64,000 nucleotides of DNA from Liriodendron chinense. Lineage: Eukaryota; Streptophyta; Magnoliopsida; Magnoliales; Magnoliaceae. The translations under genes were made by a program, and so were the position numbers. Where the stretch lies: assembly GCA_003013855.2 (NCBI GenBank), contig ML058526.1, forward strand, positions 1,054,001-1,118,000. The letters are read 5' to 3'. Positions 1 to 12,029 of the stretch are shown here, piece after piece. The notes beneath the pieces were generated by a model. It did no database searches, was not told the DNA's origin, and saw only the letters and a program-made list of their open reading frames with translations. Numbering within the stretch: the stretch's first letter is position 1; each line of letters begins with the position of its first letter.

Positions 1-118
1 CTATGTTCCAACTTCACAGGTAAGTGACAAGCTTTCCCATAGACAAGTCTATAGGGAGATATTCTAATGGGGGTTTTGAAAGCTTTACGGTAAGCCCATA
101 GCGCATCAGTAAGTCGAA
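1..118 (-). pseudogene. Integrase C-terminal part of element X
   Basis: Read on the minus strand this stretch encodes the conserved Athila integrase segment with DALWAY followed by SPYRLVYGKACHLPV. It is the continuation of the integrase at 23128-23615. The 23-kb CACTA transposon lies between the two pieces, flanked by the 3-bp duplication GAA (116-118 and 23128-23130). A small frame disturbance just before the insertion point means the gene was already damaged or has decayed since. Confidence 0.85.
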
Positions 119-690
119 CACTACAAGAAATTCCATTTTTACCGATGAAATAATTCATCGGTTTTTAGTCAAATTTCGTCGGGAAATATTTTTCCCGACG
201 AAATTTTTCGAGGCTAAAATCGTCGCAAAAAGGCAGTCGGTAAAGGCTTTTCCCAACGAAAAATCTTTTCATAGGCAATAATAAAATCATTACCGACGAA
301 AAAAATCGTCGAAAAAACATATTATTTTTTGTCAGAGTAAAATGTGATTCGTCGGTAAAAAAACTTTTATCAACAAAAATTTTCGTAGGTGAAGACTTTT
401 ACCTACGAGACTTTTCGTCGGTAAAGGTTTTTACCTGTGAAAATTTTCGTCGGTAAAGGTTTTTACCTACAAAAAAATCGGTCGGGAAAAGTCTTTACCT
501 ACAAAAGGTAAAAGTTTTTATCTACGAAAAAAATCTGTCGATAAAGGTTTTACCTACGAAAAAATCCGTCGGTAAAAGTTTTTATCTATGAAAAAATCCG
601 TCGGTAAAGGTTTTTACCTACGAAAAAATTCCGTCGATAAAAACTTTTCAATGTTTTTTACCAACGAACAATTTCGTCGGTAATAGTATT
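119..690. repeat. Left terminal and subterminal repeats of the CACTA element
   Basis: The 12-bp terminal inverted repeat is followed by about 550 bp of imperfect direct and inverted copies of a motif like TTTTACCGACGAAA / TTTCGTCGGTAAA. In En/Spm elements such arrays bind the accessory protein TNPA, which brings the two ends together for transposition. The same motif fills the right end (22712-23127), which ties the two ends to one element. Confidence 0.9.
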
Positions 691-917
691 CCCTTTCCCG
701 GTTCCATTTGTTTTCAAAATTCAAGAAACAATTCCTGATATACACCTGTAAATAAATCTACTATAATACATTGTTATCCTATTCACATCCACATACATAC
801 GAACAAACACAAACTACACCATCCATACACAAATAATCCATTCCACATCCACAAACAACCAACATTCATCCACGCATAAATACATATAAGTTAACATTCA
901 TATATTAAAAAAAAGGA

Positions 918-2640
918 TCACGAAGATGAAGGCGGAGGTGGCGGGGCATCGGTGCCAAAGCGTGCAGCGAGAGCTTGAAACATCTCCTGCATCTGTCGTT
1001 CATGATCTAGCCGCAACTCCTCGATCCTCCTCTCCTGCTCCTCCCGTCGCCTCTCCTCTTCCTCCCGTCGCCTCTCCTCTTCCTCCCGTCGCCTCTCCTC
1101 CTCCTCCCTACACCTTTGCTCCTCCTCCCTCTGCCTCTCCATCTGCTTTCTAATCTCATCGACGACGATCCGTAGCTGCTGAACCTCTCTCTCTGCGATA
1201 TCAGCTCGGCGTAGTGCGCTCTCACCATCTACAGGATCGGCTGGAGCCACCTCTAGTGGGTGCTATGAGCTTAGCACCATGGCCAAGCCCACGCACATAT
1301 CCAGAACGGGTGCCAAGCACCTCGCTTAGGATTTCTGGCTCACTCCGCTGACTACCATCGGGAGCAGGCTGACTGCGTATGGTGTCCATTGCCGCCTGTA
1401 ATGAAAACATATGAAATTTCATAAAAAAATGACCTGAATGACATTATTATCAATCAATGCGCAATTAAATTTTACAAAGTAAAGATTTTTACCAATGCTC
1501 ACTGGCTCTAGGATGAACCCAAGATCCCGTCTCCTGCCGACAGTGAGTCCCTTTGTAGAGGTCTACTGGTCCAGGCTCCTGAGCGGTGACGGAATCTCGC
1601 TGCGCAATAGAAAGGAAAGAAGACTTATAATAAATACCAATCAAAATAATATATTAACTTAATAATCATCAATAATTTCTTACCATGTCGTAACGATGTC
1701 GTACAAATGACTTTGAACCAGCTACGTGGTTCACTTGTAACTTTTCCCTGTTCGCAGAATTTATTCTACTCCTCTTTTAAACACATTACAAAATACATTA
1801 CAATTAATTGCGAATTTAATTGCGAATTTAATTGTTACCTTAAGATATCGTAAATTTGCAAATATTACCTGAAAAGCCTCCGACGAAAATCTCTCGCAGA
1901 GTATCCGCCAGTCGTCTGTAGTCACATGCGGCGGTGCGGACAGTACGGCCTCATCGTGTATCCTGCACCGCTTGTACCGCTGGTGTAACTCTCCGTGGTA
2001 CTCCTTGAACCGCTCTCTGATCATGTCGTCGACGGCATGAGAAATGTAAGGAACTTTCAAATCAAAGATAAATTTATCCTGCAGTTTCGTAAATAAGAGA
2101 TTAAGGCAATAAACTTATTAAGAATAGGACTTAACCGTAAATAAACTTTCACAAAAGAAAATTTTAATTTACTAAAATTTACCTGAAGGCGCTGATGGAT
2201 GAGCTGTCGCACATCATCTGTCACGTCAGTCTAACAGAGGGTGGTGGCGGGGATTAGAGATCGACATAGGACACCGACTTCAGACGTAAACAGTCTAGCA
2301 CTGTCCCCAACAGGTCTAAGGCAGTCCTGTGAGAACTCTACCGCCACCCTACCCTCATGCGTAAGTCGCTCTAAAACTAACCCACGCGTGGGTCCACGTC
2401 CTCGTCGACTGGTAGAAGATGTTGTCGCGAAAAGAAATATGTAAGTAACAACATAAACAGAAATTATTAAATAAATGTCTAGACTTACATGCAGTGCCCA
2501 GTGTATGCTGAACCGAAGGATCAGATGCCTGTGATGCACCGTGCGATGTCGATGCTGTCTGTGTCGCATCACGAGTGGAAGGGGTAGATCTAGTGCGCGA
2601 ACGACTTGATCTCCCACCCGGTGCCTATGATTGAATATGT
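918..2640 (-). CDS. TNPA-like accessory transposase gene (plant transposase Ptta/En/Spm family), multi-exon
   Basis: Several minus-strand exons together match the plant Ptta/En/Spm transposase family (Pfam Transposase_24). In order they are a Ser/Thr-rich N-terminus (about 2630-2489, ending at a GTAAGT donor); a conserved block with RGPTRGLVLERL and RPVGDSARLFTSEVGV (about 2430-2240); a block with HAVDDMIRERFKEY and DDWRILCERFSSEAFQ (about 2060-1870); an exon at about 1720-1500; the signature LGTRSGYVRGLGHG (about 1330-1280); and a charged C-terminal coiled coil of repeated REEEERR units ending in polyproline (1250-918). Introns carry recognisable GT/AG ends. The product would bind the subterminal repeats. 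Exon edges are approximate; I see no clear disabling mutation, so it may be intact. Confidence 0.72.
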
Positions 2641-2921
2641 CTGAAATACAAACTTATAAATTTAAACAATGTCAATGCAAGTTTATGAACATCAATATAA
2701 TAAACACATTAAACTTTACAATCCAAGTAGTGTTCATGGTAGAATGAATTTGTGCTTATGCTGAAAAAGATGATAAAAATATGATTAGACCATTACACTG
2801 TAACGCAAGCAGAATATAATAAAACCGTAAACAGAATATAAAAGTTGAAAAATCCATTGCACATTGTCATTCTATATTAAATACATATATTTCATTATAA
2901 TACAAATCAACTTCGGATCAA

Positions 2922-3302
2922 CTATCCGAAATACTCCCTGCGTAAGTTATTGTACACTGCAGATGTATATGTCAAGTTGTATGAAACACTCGACATTGTT
3001 ACAGCCAACATGCTAGTCACAATAGGAGAAGTATGATCTCTCGGGACTCCGTTCATATGTGCAAGTGACAAGGTTGCATCTTCCATACGAAGTTTCCTGC
3101 GGTTATATTCCTCCATCAGGTCTGAAATTTCTTTGAGATTGCATAATCTTTCATCTGAGTCATCGTCTTCCTCCCTACATTTATCCACCAGACCGGGTAT
3201 CTCTCTGGCCCTACCAGAAGAATGTAGGGTTGGAAAGTCCATCTGCAACAGCTGATGAAGTATGCTGCGTGCTTCCGCTACGCTCCAGTTTGTGGAGGAC
3301 AT
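2922..3302 (-). CDS. Hypothetical small ORF between the two CACTA transposase genes
   Basis: A 126-residue minus-strand frame starting with MSSTNWSVAEARSILHQ. It is acidic in the middle (CREEDDDSDERL) and probably helical. I do not recognise a domain. It lies between the TNP2 3' end and the TNPA-like 5' end in the same orientation, so it may be an extra exon of one of them or a separate accessory ORF, as some plant CACTA elements have. The flanking 2640-2920 stretch is AT-rich with no further coding signal. Confidence 0.4.
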   Translation of the reverse strand: MSSTNWSVAEARSILHQLLQMDFPTLHSSGRAREIPGLVDKCREEDDDSDERLCNLKEISDLMEEYNRRKLRMEDATLSLAHMNGVPRDHTSPIVTSMLAVTMSSVSYNLTYTSAVYNNLRREYFG

Positions 3303-3521
3303 GATTAGAAAGTAACTTAACTGTAAATGTTGATTATAAACAAGTCAAGTCAGGGAATAAATCATGACTTGTAAAACATATATATATGTAATAATCAAAT
3401 TAATCGAATTGAAAAATGATATGTAAATCTTGTATACATTTAATAATCGTTGTCTGAATCATTATCGCTTAGGACTCTTTTTTCTTTACCATCACTATCG
3501 CTGATCAGTATTTCCTCTTCA

Positions 3522-5460
3522 TCAGTCTGCAACGTCGTCATCAATGAAAGCGCTATCATCTCTAATAATGTCATTTATAATTGAGGCATCAACATGATCA
3601 GGTGGCACATTATCTCTATTCAATTGCACCACATCAATATCAACATTTGGATCATTCCCTCTATCCCAAGATGGCATGTCTTCTTGATATGCTTGTTCAA
3701 CTGACGACGTTCCATTTCTTCCTTCATTGCTATCTACAACGTTTAGTTCGGGAACGTCAAATATGTTCCTGGGCTTTATTTTCTGCACCACGTGCCAAGA
3801 GCCGCCTAACTTGGTGTCAACGAGGTAGAATACTTGTTCGGCTTGGCCGGCTATGATAAATGGGTCATCTTTAAACCACTTCCGAGATAAATTTACGCTC
3901 GTGAAGTAGTCATCAGTCTGTATTCCCAACTTATTTCCAATGTCCCACCAATCGCATTTAAATAAGTACACCTGCTTTCTCATACAATAATTCAGCTCAA
4001 TAATATCCGTCAAAATGCCATAAAAATTAATTTCTACCTCCTCATGCGTTCCCTTCACAACCACCCCACTATTTTGTGGTCCTATACTTCTTACGCTCTT
4101 CAGTGTAGAACCAAATCATGTTTACAATACAACCTGTATATCTAGATACACGTCTATCAAGGCCACACGCCAGTGAGTAGAGTGCATCAGACGCATCTGC
4201 AGAGTTGCTAGCGCGCAACATCTTCATCTATCATCACCCACAGAATATAAATGTTTATGGATTTAAAATTACACGTAAATATTGTGCATACAACAATATT
4301 GTAAGTGTGGTGAGATAGAAGGTAAATTAATCTTACACGTTTTGCGAACCATTCTGAAAACTGATCCTGATGCATTCAATCATAATTTGTAGGGTATTGG
4401 GACTTCATCTCCTCGATGTGTTCGCTATACACAATTGACACGTTGTCAGCAAGAAATTTTAAGATCATCGTATGTAGATATACAATTATCGATTGAAGAC
4501 TTACTCTAAATACGACTCTATTTCTTCACAGTTATGCAATACATACCACCGCGCCTTTGCTTGATCCCGAAGGTCCATATCCTGAAACGTCGGCGATCCT
4601 AAAGGATGGACGTTATGTGCGAATACAGATATAAGTCCTTGTTCATGCTCCTGCCCTTCATCGGCATTCCGATCTTCTCGGTTGAATCTAGTCTTTATGC
4701 CACGAAGATACATGGAGCAAAATGTCAGGCACTCATTATCAATGTACGCCTCAGCAATGGATCCCTCTGGACGTGCCTTATTCCTCACATATCGTTTTAA
4801 TGTGTGAAGGTATCTGTACACAAAATCACTATGTTTGGGACATGAAAACATGGATATACGTAGTTTATGGAATGAATAAAAATTTAAGATCATTGTTCTA
4901 TCACCTTTCGATCGGATACATCCAACGATATTGTACTGGGCCTGTAAGTTCGCTTCATGCGGTAAGTGAATCGCTAGGTGTACCATGACATCGAAAAATG
5001 CAGGTGGAAATATTCTTTCAAGTTTATAAAGGATTACGACAATATCCTTCTCCAGTCGTTTAATAACCTCTACATTCAAAGATTTCGAACACAAATCCTT
5101 AAAGAATATCCCCAACTCAATCAGCGTAGCACTGACATCCTTGTTAAGGAATCCACGAATCGCGACTGGTAGTAGACGTTGCAGAAGGACGTGACAGTCA
5201 TGACTTTTCATTCCTGTTACCTTACAGTCCGTAATGTTTACGCGCCGAGAGATATTCGATGCATACCCATCGGGAAACTTCACCGATCTCAACTATTCAC
5301 ATAAATGTTTTTTCTTTAGTTTTGTCAATGTGTAGCAGGCTGCTGGTACAGTATATGAATTTTCATGCGGTTGCAAGTGTAACTCTTTCCTTAAACCCAT
5401 TGCTTGTAGATCCAATCGAGCATTAAAACTGTCTTTTATTTTCTTCTCTATGTTCATTAA
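3522..5460 (-). pseudogene. TNP2-type CACTA transposase, C-terminal half (DUF4218, DUF4216)
   Basis: From 5460 leftwards the frame continues the transposase broken at 17064. It has NARLDLQAMG, then VKFPDGYASNISRRVN and MKSHDCHVLLQRLLPVAIRG (start of DUF4218, 5292-4501). After an intron or degraded stretch it ends with a DUF4216 region (4064-3522: EINFYGILTDIIEL, VYLFKCDWWD, DPFIIAGQAEQVFYLVD) and an acidic tail. An in-frame TAG near 5294 replaces a conserved residue (usually Trp). The gene is interrupted by retrotransposon A, so it cannot give a full transposase from this copy. Confidence 0.85.
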
Positions 5461-6200
5461 TGTTTACGTCAAATTTGGGTAACAGGATCCTCCAGACGTT
5501 CACTCTTCTTCAAGCCAGCTTCCCTTTGAACCTGAAAGAGTATAAGAGAGAACTAAGGGTGGCCGGCGTCCAGTCGTTGGCCCTCCAAAGCTTAAGTCAG
5601 ACGGGATACGGTTCTAAAAGGAAACAATGGGATTTTAAGCTTAGAAATTGTGTACCTTTATCGACTGTGGGGCCATCTATTTATGCAAATCTTGATGATC
5701 CAGTCTATTACGCAAGCCATTAAGATCACTATTGATTTTCGGGGATAAGATGTTTATCCTGTTGATCCCTAGATGAGGGAACGGCCTAGTCCAATTAGAC
5801 CTCTAGTCGATTACGTTCCTTGATGACGATCCCCTGAAGTTCGGAGCCATGAATAAAGATAAGCCCGACATCGGTCTATATGGGCTGCTGGTACTATAAA
5901 GGCGGAGGATACTCAGGCTCGGAGGTAACTGCTCGCATGTTGAGATGCGACCCCTTTCAACGACCACGAGCTGAGCTACTCGCATGTTGAAATGCGACCC
6001 CTTTCGGCGACCACGAGTCGAACTGTTCGCATGTTGAGATGCGACCCCTTTTGGCGACCACGAGCCGAGCTGCTCGCTTGTTGAGATGCGACCCCTTTCG
6101 GTGACCACAAGCCGAGCTGCTCGCATTGGTCAGACTAGCCGCAACTTCTCTCAATCGTTCTCTGATCGCATCTTTCGATGACCAATTTTATCCTACAACA
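5461..6200 (-). repeat. 3' LTR of retrotransposon A (740 bp)
   Basis: A direct copy of 16276-17063, from TGTTTACGTC to CTACAACA. It holds four tandem 47-bp units at 5932-6119; the other LTR has five. On the minus strand these units lie in U3, just upstream of a TATA-like box (complement of CTATAAAGG, about 5894-5902). The sequence difference from the other LTR is several percent by eye, so the insertion is not recent. Confidence 0.93.
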
Positions 6201-6216
6201 GATGCCCCCCAAATCC
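6201..6216 (-). promoter_or_regulatory. Polypurine tract of retrotransposon A
   Basis: Immediately inside the 3' LTR the minus strand reads a purine run (ATTTGGGGGGCATC) directly before the LTR start TGTTG. This is the expected place and composition of the primer for plus-strand DNA synthesis. Confidence 0.8.
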
Positions 6217-6460
6217 TTTGCGTTTTGAAAAAGCTACGCTAAGGATTATCTATATATATAACCGCCTGTTAGGAGAGACATCGTACGTAACCTATCAGGA
6301 GTGACCTTGCATTTATGATTGCCAGCTTTCTGCAGCTTTTCGGCCGGGAGAGGTGAAGCCGCACTCGCCACGTGCCTCTATAATTAATGCTTGTGCCCCT
6401 TCGTCTGTCGTGCCGAATGAGAAGCTGCCGCGTGTTAACCAAATCAAACGGAATGATTGC

Positions 6461-6468
6461 TTATAAAT
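6461..6468 (+). promoter_or_regulatory. TATA-like box of the antisense extra ORF of element A
   Basis: TTATAAATAT lies about 160 bp before the ATG at 6626, after a CACGTG-containing stretch (near 6371). The extra ORFs of B (41784-41791), C (54034-54042) and D (56446-56453) have a similar box about 190-260 bp before their first codons, which suggests each has its own promoter independent of the LTR. Confidence 0.5.
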
Positions 6469-7360
6469 ATTGAATCTTGCGGAGTTTGCTTCATTTTTGA
6501 AATTCTGCTGTAGAGAGACCTTCCTTCTTCTCTCCCTTTGTTCTTAGTGCAAACCTCTTCACAGAGGTATTCTTCCTTCTCATTTTTTCTCATCTCTTCC
6601 TTCTTGCCTATCTTTTTCCTTTACGATGGTGGGAGCTTCTGATGAAGACATCGTTCCTCTGGGGGATGATACTCCCGATTCTTCCGAATCAAACAATGCT
6701 CGAGTACCGGCGAGGAGATATTCTGCCACCGGTTATCCCTCTATCATGATGGAAGAGCAACTCTCGATCTTACGAGAGAGATACCAGATCCCGGACTCCA
6801 TTATCCTTAAGTTACCGGGGAGAGGAGAGACAGCCGATTCCCCGCCGCTAGGCTGTGTGGCTTTTTATGAATATGTTTTTCGGCTTGGCGTGCGGCTTCC
6901 CCTTCATCCCTTCATCCGGGACTTCCTCCGCACATATAAGATTGCCCCCGGCCAACTCATTGTAAATGGCTGGAGGGTCCTTATAAGCGCCTTTGTCCTC
7001 TGGAAGCAAGCGGGGAATGAGGATCTGACCGCTGGGGATTTCCTAAGGCTGTACCAGCTAAAAAAGGCCCCAGCCAGCGAGGGTTAGTACTACCTCTGTT
7101 TTTGGCACCGGAATAACTTTATCTTGGGGAACCCGTCCTCCAATTACCCTAGGTAGAGGAAGAAATGGTTCTTCATCTCCGGCAATTGGGAGTATGATCT
7201 GGGCTTCGACCCTTAGGGCCACAATGTTAGTCGATTCTTCGGTGACGGTGGGTTGAACTTTTACCCCTTTGCCCGAAGAAACACTGAGTTTGCAATGCTC
7301 TGACTGACCTATCTTTCCCTTCTTCTCGCAGGTATTCCAATTAGAGCCGGCCGAATTTGC

Positions 7361-7362
<2 letters not shown>

Positions 7363-7397
<35 letters not shown>
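7363..7397 (+). repeat. Homopolymer of 35 G
   Basis: An uninterrupted run of 35 guanines inside the extra ORF of element A. Such runs can form G-quadruplexes and are unstable; the true length may differ from the assembled length. Confidence 0.9.
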
Positions 7398-7896
7398 CTC
7401 AACTAGAAACTTGTCAAAGTTTCCAAACTTTTCGTAGCTGCCCACAACGTTAATTCTGCCTTAGACCCTCGCCGCCTCACTGCCGCCCGTTTAATCCCCC
7501 ACGAAGAGATGGCAAACCTAGGAGAAAAAAGGGGGGGTGCTTGGGGTGCTCCCTCGCCTGAAGGGTACAGCCTCAAAGAGGTAAAAGAAGTCAGCAGCTG
7601 GACCTTCAGCTGCGTTCGCTCTAGCAGAGGGGTTTGCTCGCGGCTCACAACCACATAATGCTCCTTAGGAGGAGGTCGCTGCGACCCCTCCCGCTGCTCC
7701 GACCCCTCCGGCTGGTTCTCGTGGTCAGCCAGTGATCGAAGTCATTGATAACTCGCTGAAAGGCAATCGGACGGAACCAAGTCTTCCTCGGAGAGGAGCG
7801 TCCTGCGAGCCTAATGCTGCTCACGAGTCGGCTACACCTGCCTTGGGGCCCGCGGAGGCTCGCGAGGCAGGTTCTGGCGAGATGGTCGTGGCCCAA

Positions 7897-9371
7897 TGTT
7901 GAGCTCTTAATTGTGCATATTCTAACCCCAATTCATCACTCATTATGCATGGTTTTCATGATTTAAAGACTAATCTAATGCATGATTTCATGATTGTAGG
8001 AATGAGAGGAACCCCGCCCAATTGAAGACCAAATGATCTATTTAGAGCCTTGGATGAAGACCCAAGGTGGGCCAAAGAAAGAAGAAAGCAGAGAGAAGAA
8101 AGAAATAAAGAAGAAAAGAGGCCAAGACCGGTCCAGACCAGTCTGCCAGCTCTCTTAGACTTGCTGAACTCCCTGGACAGTGTTCATAGACAGTCCGACC
8201 GGTCCAGACAAGTCGGCCAGAGGACTTTTCAACTCCAGAAGCTTGCTAGACTGTTTCTTAGTGAGGTCCGACCGGTCGCGACCGGTCGGCCATGTGTAAA
8301 CTGCGTACTTTCCTATTTTTGGCACTAAATTTCTCTGTGCACTGCGTAAGCTTACGCAAATTCTAGATGATTCCAATGTTGCGAAGCCTCTCCACTATAA
8401 AAGGACACCTAGGGATCATTCCTAGGGTATCAGAGAAGGGTTTGAGCAAGGTGGGAGGAGGCGGAAGTGGATTTCGGAGTTTCACAACTCCTTCTAGTTT
8501 GTTTTGCTGTTTTTATGCTTTTCCTAGTTGTTTCATGTTTCCTTGGATCATGAGCAGCTAAACCTCTTAGCTAGGGCTAAGAGGTGAAGCTTGTAGTGAA
8601 TCTAAGATGTTTCAATTCGTTTTAAGTTGGTTTTAAGATTGGATTTCATGTTTATGAACAATGGTTTGAAGTTAATACAAGTTCTAAGTAGTTTTTCTTA
8701 GTCTTATGATGACTCATGGATGTTTGGGAGAATTACTTAAGTTTTTAATTGCTTTGTGTTAGTCTAGACCTGTATGATCCGAGGAATTGGAGTACGATCT
8801 AGTACTATGATCTTCATGCGGGAACTTCCTACCAAAGTTCTACTTTTATGAAAATTCTGTGCTATGTGGGACTGTGTATGTGATTTGAATCAAGTTCAAA
8901 TCATGATCTAGCTTTGTCTTGTGACAGGACTTAATGATGGTTATGATTGTGAACTTAGTCTTTTGGAATTGGGACTGACCTATGCAATTGAGTATGCTCG
9001 TCCTAGCTTGCATTGAGTGAATCATGTACATTGGTTTTACATATGGCAGATTGTTGATTTTAACAGCTCTATCATCCGACTAGATAGATCTTAATTTCGA
9101 TTCTAGTTGAGAAAGTGAGAAACCACAGCGAATTGAGCATCAAGGATTGCTACAAGTGGATCCTTGAACCCCTAGTGCCTTTTTATAATTTTTTACTTCA
9201 GTTTAAGTTCAAAAGTTGTTACTTACATCAATCTCCTACAAATCTAGTTGTTAGCTTTTCAATAGAAACTATTGGATGTGTTTGTGAAATCCTACATAAG
9301 TCCCTGTGGATCGACCTCGGTCTTACCGAGATTATTACTACATTGCAACCCTACACTTGGGGAAGCGAACA
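7897..9371 (+). mobile_element. Solo LTR (1,475 bp), Athila-like family
   Basis: It begins TGTTGAGCTC, ends AAGCGAACA and is flanked by perfect 5-bp TSDs CCCAA (7892-7896 and 9372-9376). No internal retroviral region is present, so it is a solo LTR left by recombination between two LTRs. It is homologous, in opposite orientation, to the 5' LTR of element X (33211-34447) and to the partial LTRs at 34653-35833 and 54750-55691. It carries four GACCGGTC palindromes (8126-8287) upstream of a TATA-like CTATAAAAGG near 8395. Confidence 0.92.
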
Positions 9372-10712
9372 CCCAACCTTCGGGGTCGGGAGTCTACGTC
9401 ATCCCACCACACTCGCATCCGATATGTAAGTTCATGTTTGAGAACATTGCCCCCAACTCCTTTGGGGGTCTCCTTGAACCAAGTCCAGAGGCTCCCTTCA
9501 CCGATATTGGAGTGAGATTAATTCAGGTGATAACCCTTTCTCCCCCTTCTACTTCCTTGAATAGTTCATCTAGTAGTAGATTTCTTTTTACTTTTTCTTC
9601 TTTTTTTAGCAGAGTCTGGATCTCACGTTGCTAGTCAGGCGCGAAATCGATGCCGCACATCGCGTCGTCGATGACGCGGAGAAGAAGAAGAAAGCGATGG
9701 AGGGCGAGGTCCAGGGAAGGGACCGCATAATAAAGGCCCGGGAAGCCCAAATCGCCAAAATAAATGAGGAGAAGCAGATCCTCATCGCCAAGGTCCAGGC
9801 CCTGACTGATCGTTTTCAGTCATTGGACCTACATTTTACGAAGCTCCAAGAAGTCCACACCAAGAGCGAGAAAGAGAAGGAGATTTTTCGTCAGGACAAG
9901 ATCTCCCTCGAGGAGCAGCTCAAGGACTGTCGGACTAAGCTTGAGGAGGCTAGGAAGACCCTTGCCCAACTAAAGGACGATTCCATTCACTGGGAGGAGG
10001 AAAGAGTGGCCCTCTTCAAGATGATATCTGAAGAGGGTCCTCGCGCTGTACTGGAGTTCCGAACCTCTCAACTTTACGACGAGGAGCGTTATGAGGCATA
10101 TATCACTGATCGCGACTTTGCGGTCAGGGTTATGTAACAAATTACTCCTTCGTTCAATGTAGAGGAGTTCAAGAGAGTGGCCTTCGAGGTCACAGCTAGA
10201 GAGCGAGCTGCAGCCGAGAATGAGGTCACAGGGGCTACTGACGTCGCACCTGCTTCTGAGGCTGGTCCTGAAGCAGAGAGTGGCGAGCCTGCTCCAGACG
10301 AGGACGACCGATCTTAGAGTCGTCGCCCTTCCCCCTCTCCTTTGTTGTTTTTTTTATTTTGAGAAGAAATGTATCTCTGTAAATGATTTGACTTTTGTCG
10401 TCACTTGAAATGAAAATTACCCTTTCTCAACGCCATGTATCTTCTCTCGCTTTTCTCCCTTTACTGATCGCATTTGAATGCTTGTATACTTAACTCATGA
10501 AAGAATGAGTTAGGCTCAATCCGGGGGTCGTGGTGACCATGTCTGCGTTGAGATAAACTGGTCTATCGATTGAGACTTTGATTCTACCAAGGGTAGAAGA
10601 TTGGTCAAGAGAACGTGTGCATTCTCTTTGGGGTTGTTTGGATCCAATAAAATGGAGAAGCGACCAAAAGACAATCCATCTTTATTCGAATATCATTCAG
10701 ACTTCCATCGAA

Positions 10713-11834
10713 TTAAGGGAAATACCGTAGCAAATGTTCTACAGTGCCAAGGGCGACGTATGGGTCTTCCCTGCATGTCTTCAAGATAATAGGTACCGTG
10801 TCGTACAATTTTGATAACTCGATACGGACCCTCTCAATTTGGGTCCAACGAACGGTCAGGGATCCCGAGGTTCTGTCTGAGAACCAAATCGCCGAGCTGA
10901 AAAGCTCTAGGTCGGACTTTGGCATCACGATACCGAGCAATGCGCTGATGATATGCTGCTGCTCGAAGCTGGGATGCATCCCTCCGCTCTTCCAAGAGGT
11001 CGAGATGAAGTCTCAGACCTTTCTGATTACAAGTGGGATCATACTGCTCGATCCGATACGAATGTACTTGAACTTCGACCAAAATCACTAGGTCCGTGCC
11101 GAATGCCAAGGAGAAAGGAGTTTCACCTGTTGATGTGTGAGTCGTAGTCCTATAGGCCCATAAGACTTCTGGTAAGAGTTCTGGCCACATGCCTTTACAT
11201 TCATCGAGCTTGGTCTTTAGATGATGTTTGATGATCTTATTTACTGCTTCAACCTGTCCATTAGCCTGAGGATGATATGGGGAGGTGCGAACACTGCATA
11301 TCTTCCATTTTTCGCAAAATTCTGCGAACGCAGTGTTGTCGAATTGTTTTTCATTATCGGTGATTATAGTATGGGGGAGTTCATAACAACATATGATGTT
11401 TCTCGACATGAACTTAGTGGTCTGTTTTTCAGTAATTCTGGCTACTGGTTCTGCCTCGACCCATTTGCAACGGTCGAGGCAGAACCAGTAGCCACAATTG
11501 CAAATCTGTTCTGACCTTTCCCTATAGGCAACAGTCTAATGATATCGACTCCCCATTGGGCGAAGGGCCAAGGGCCATCCATTGGCGTCATTTGTTCAGA
11601 CGACACTCGAGGTATAGGAGAATATCGCTGGCACTTGTCACATCTTTTGGAGAATTCGATCGCATCTGCCTTCATAGTGGGCCAATAATACCCTCGCCTC
11701 ATCACCTTATACGCTAAAGACCGTCCCTTAGGATGGTTACCACATGCCCCTTGGTGTGTTTCATCCAGAACACGATGTGCTTCTTCTGGGTGAAGACACC
11801 TTAAGTAGGGTAAAGTAAAACTCTTGCGTAACAA
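10713..11834 (-). pseudogene. Integrase of retrotransposon A
   Basis: The N-terminal part (11834-11500) has the HHCC zinc domain (GNHPKG, YYWPTM, CDKCQRY) and the first catalytic aspartate in WGVDIIRLLP. The core continues at 11409 with TDNEKQFDN and HPQANGQVEAVNK, and the C-terminal domain ends at the stop at 10713. Between the two parts the conserved VDYFTK segment is missing. It is replaced by an inverted copy of the next 22 bases (hairpin at 11440-11493), which also shifts the frame. A TGA replaces the conserved Trp before EGPYRV (about 10832). The product is non-functional. Confidence 0.88.
11440..11493. repeat. Perfect inverted repeat, 22-bp arms, 10-base loop
   Basis: The arms run from 11440 to 11461 and from 11472 to 11493 and are exact reverse complements; the loop is CATTTGCAAC. 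The right arm is the true integrase coding sequence (WVEAEPVA on the minus strand). The left arm replaces the expected VDYFTK codons. Confidence 0.95.
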
Positions 11835-12029
11835 CGTTCCGTTTTGTAAAGTATACCTGGCAGTGCGATAACAAATTTGTCGTGCAGATTTCTTATCATC
11901 CGGGAGGGTCCATCCAACACGGAGAGGGATGAACCACGATCACTTGCTTGGAGGTCGCTTGGTCGATACTTGGAGCATGAAGGTGCTTGATGGGAATAGA
12001 TTGCGATAACTCAGATTCGGGTGTGGAGG

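Larger units (their letters stand above)
6626..10317 (+). pseudogene. Antisense extra ORF of Tat-like element A (putative gypsy-type transposon domain), split by a solo LTR
   Basis: This ORF runs opposite to gag-pol. The N-terminal exon (6626-7084) is acidic and then carries the conserved block FYEYVFRLGVRLPLHPFIRDFLRTY followed by PGQLIVNGWRVL. That is the motif of the plant family called putative gypsy-type transposon domain (Transposase_28), known from extra ORFs of Tat elements. A following segment (RKKWFFISGNWEY) continues it with stops. An intron probably ends at TTCTTCTCGCAG (about 7320-7331). The C-terminal half (about 9620-10317) is a long coiled coil ending in an acidic tail (APDEDDRS). 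A 35-base G run (7363-7397) and the solo LTR at 7897-9371 interrupt it. The stop at 10135 could come from CAA. Its function is unknown. Confidence 0.72.

Noticed and set aside
926..1153. Plus-strand proline/serine-rich frame
   Set aside because: Antisense shadow of the Glu/Arg coiled coil of the TNPA-like protein.
5803..6154. Arg/Ser-rich repeated peptides (also at 16618-17017)
   Set aside because: They are translations of the 47-bp LTR repeat, which is open in more than one frame.
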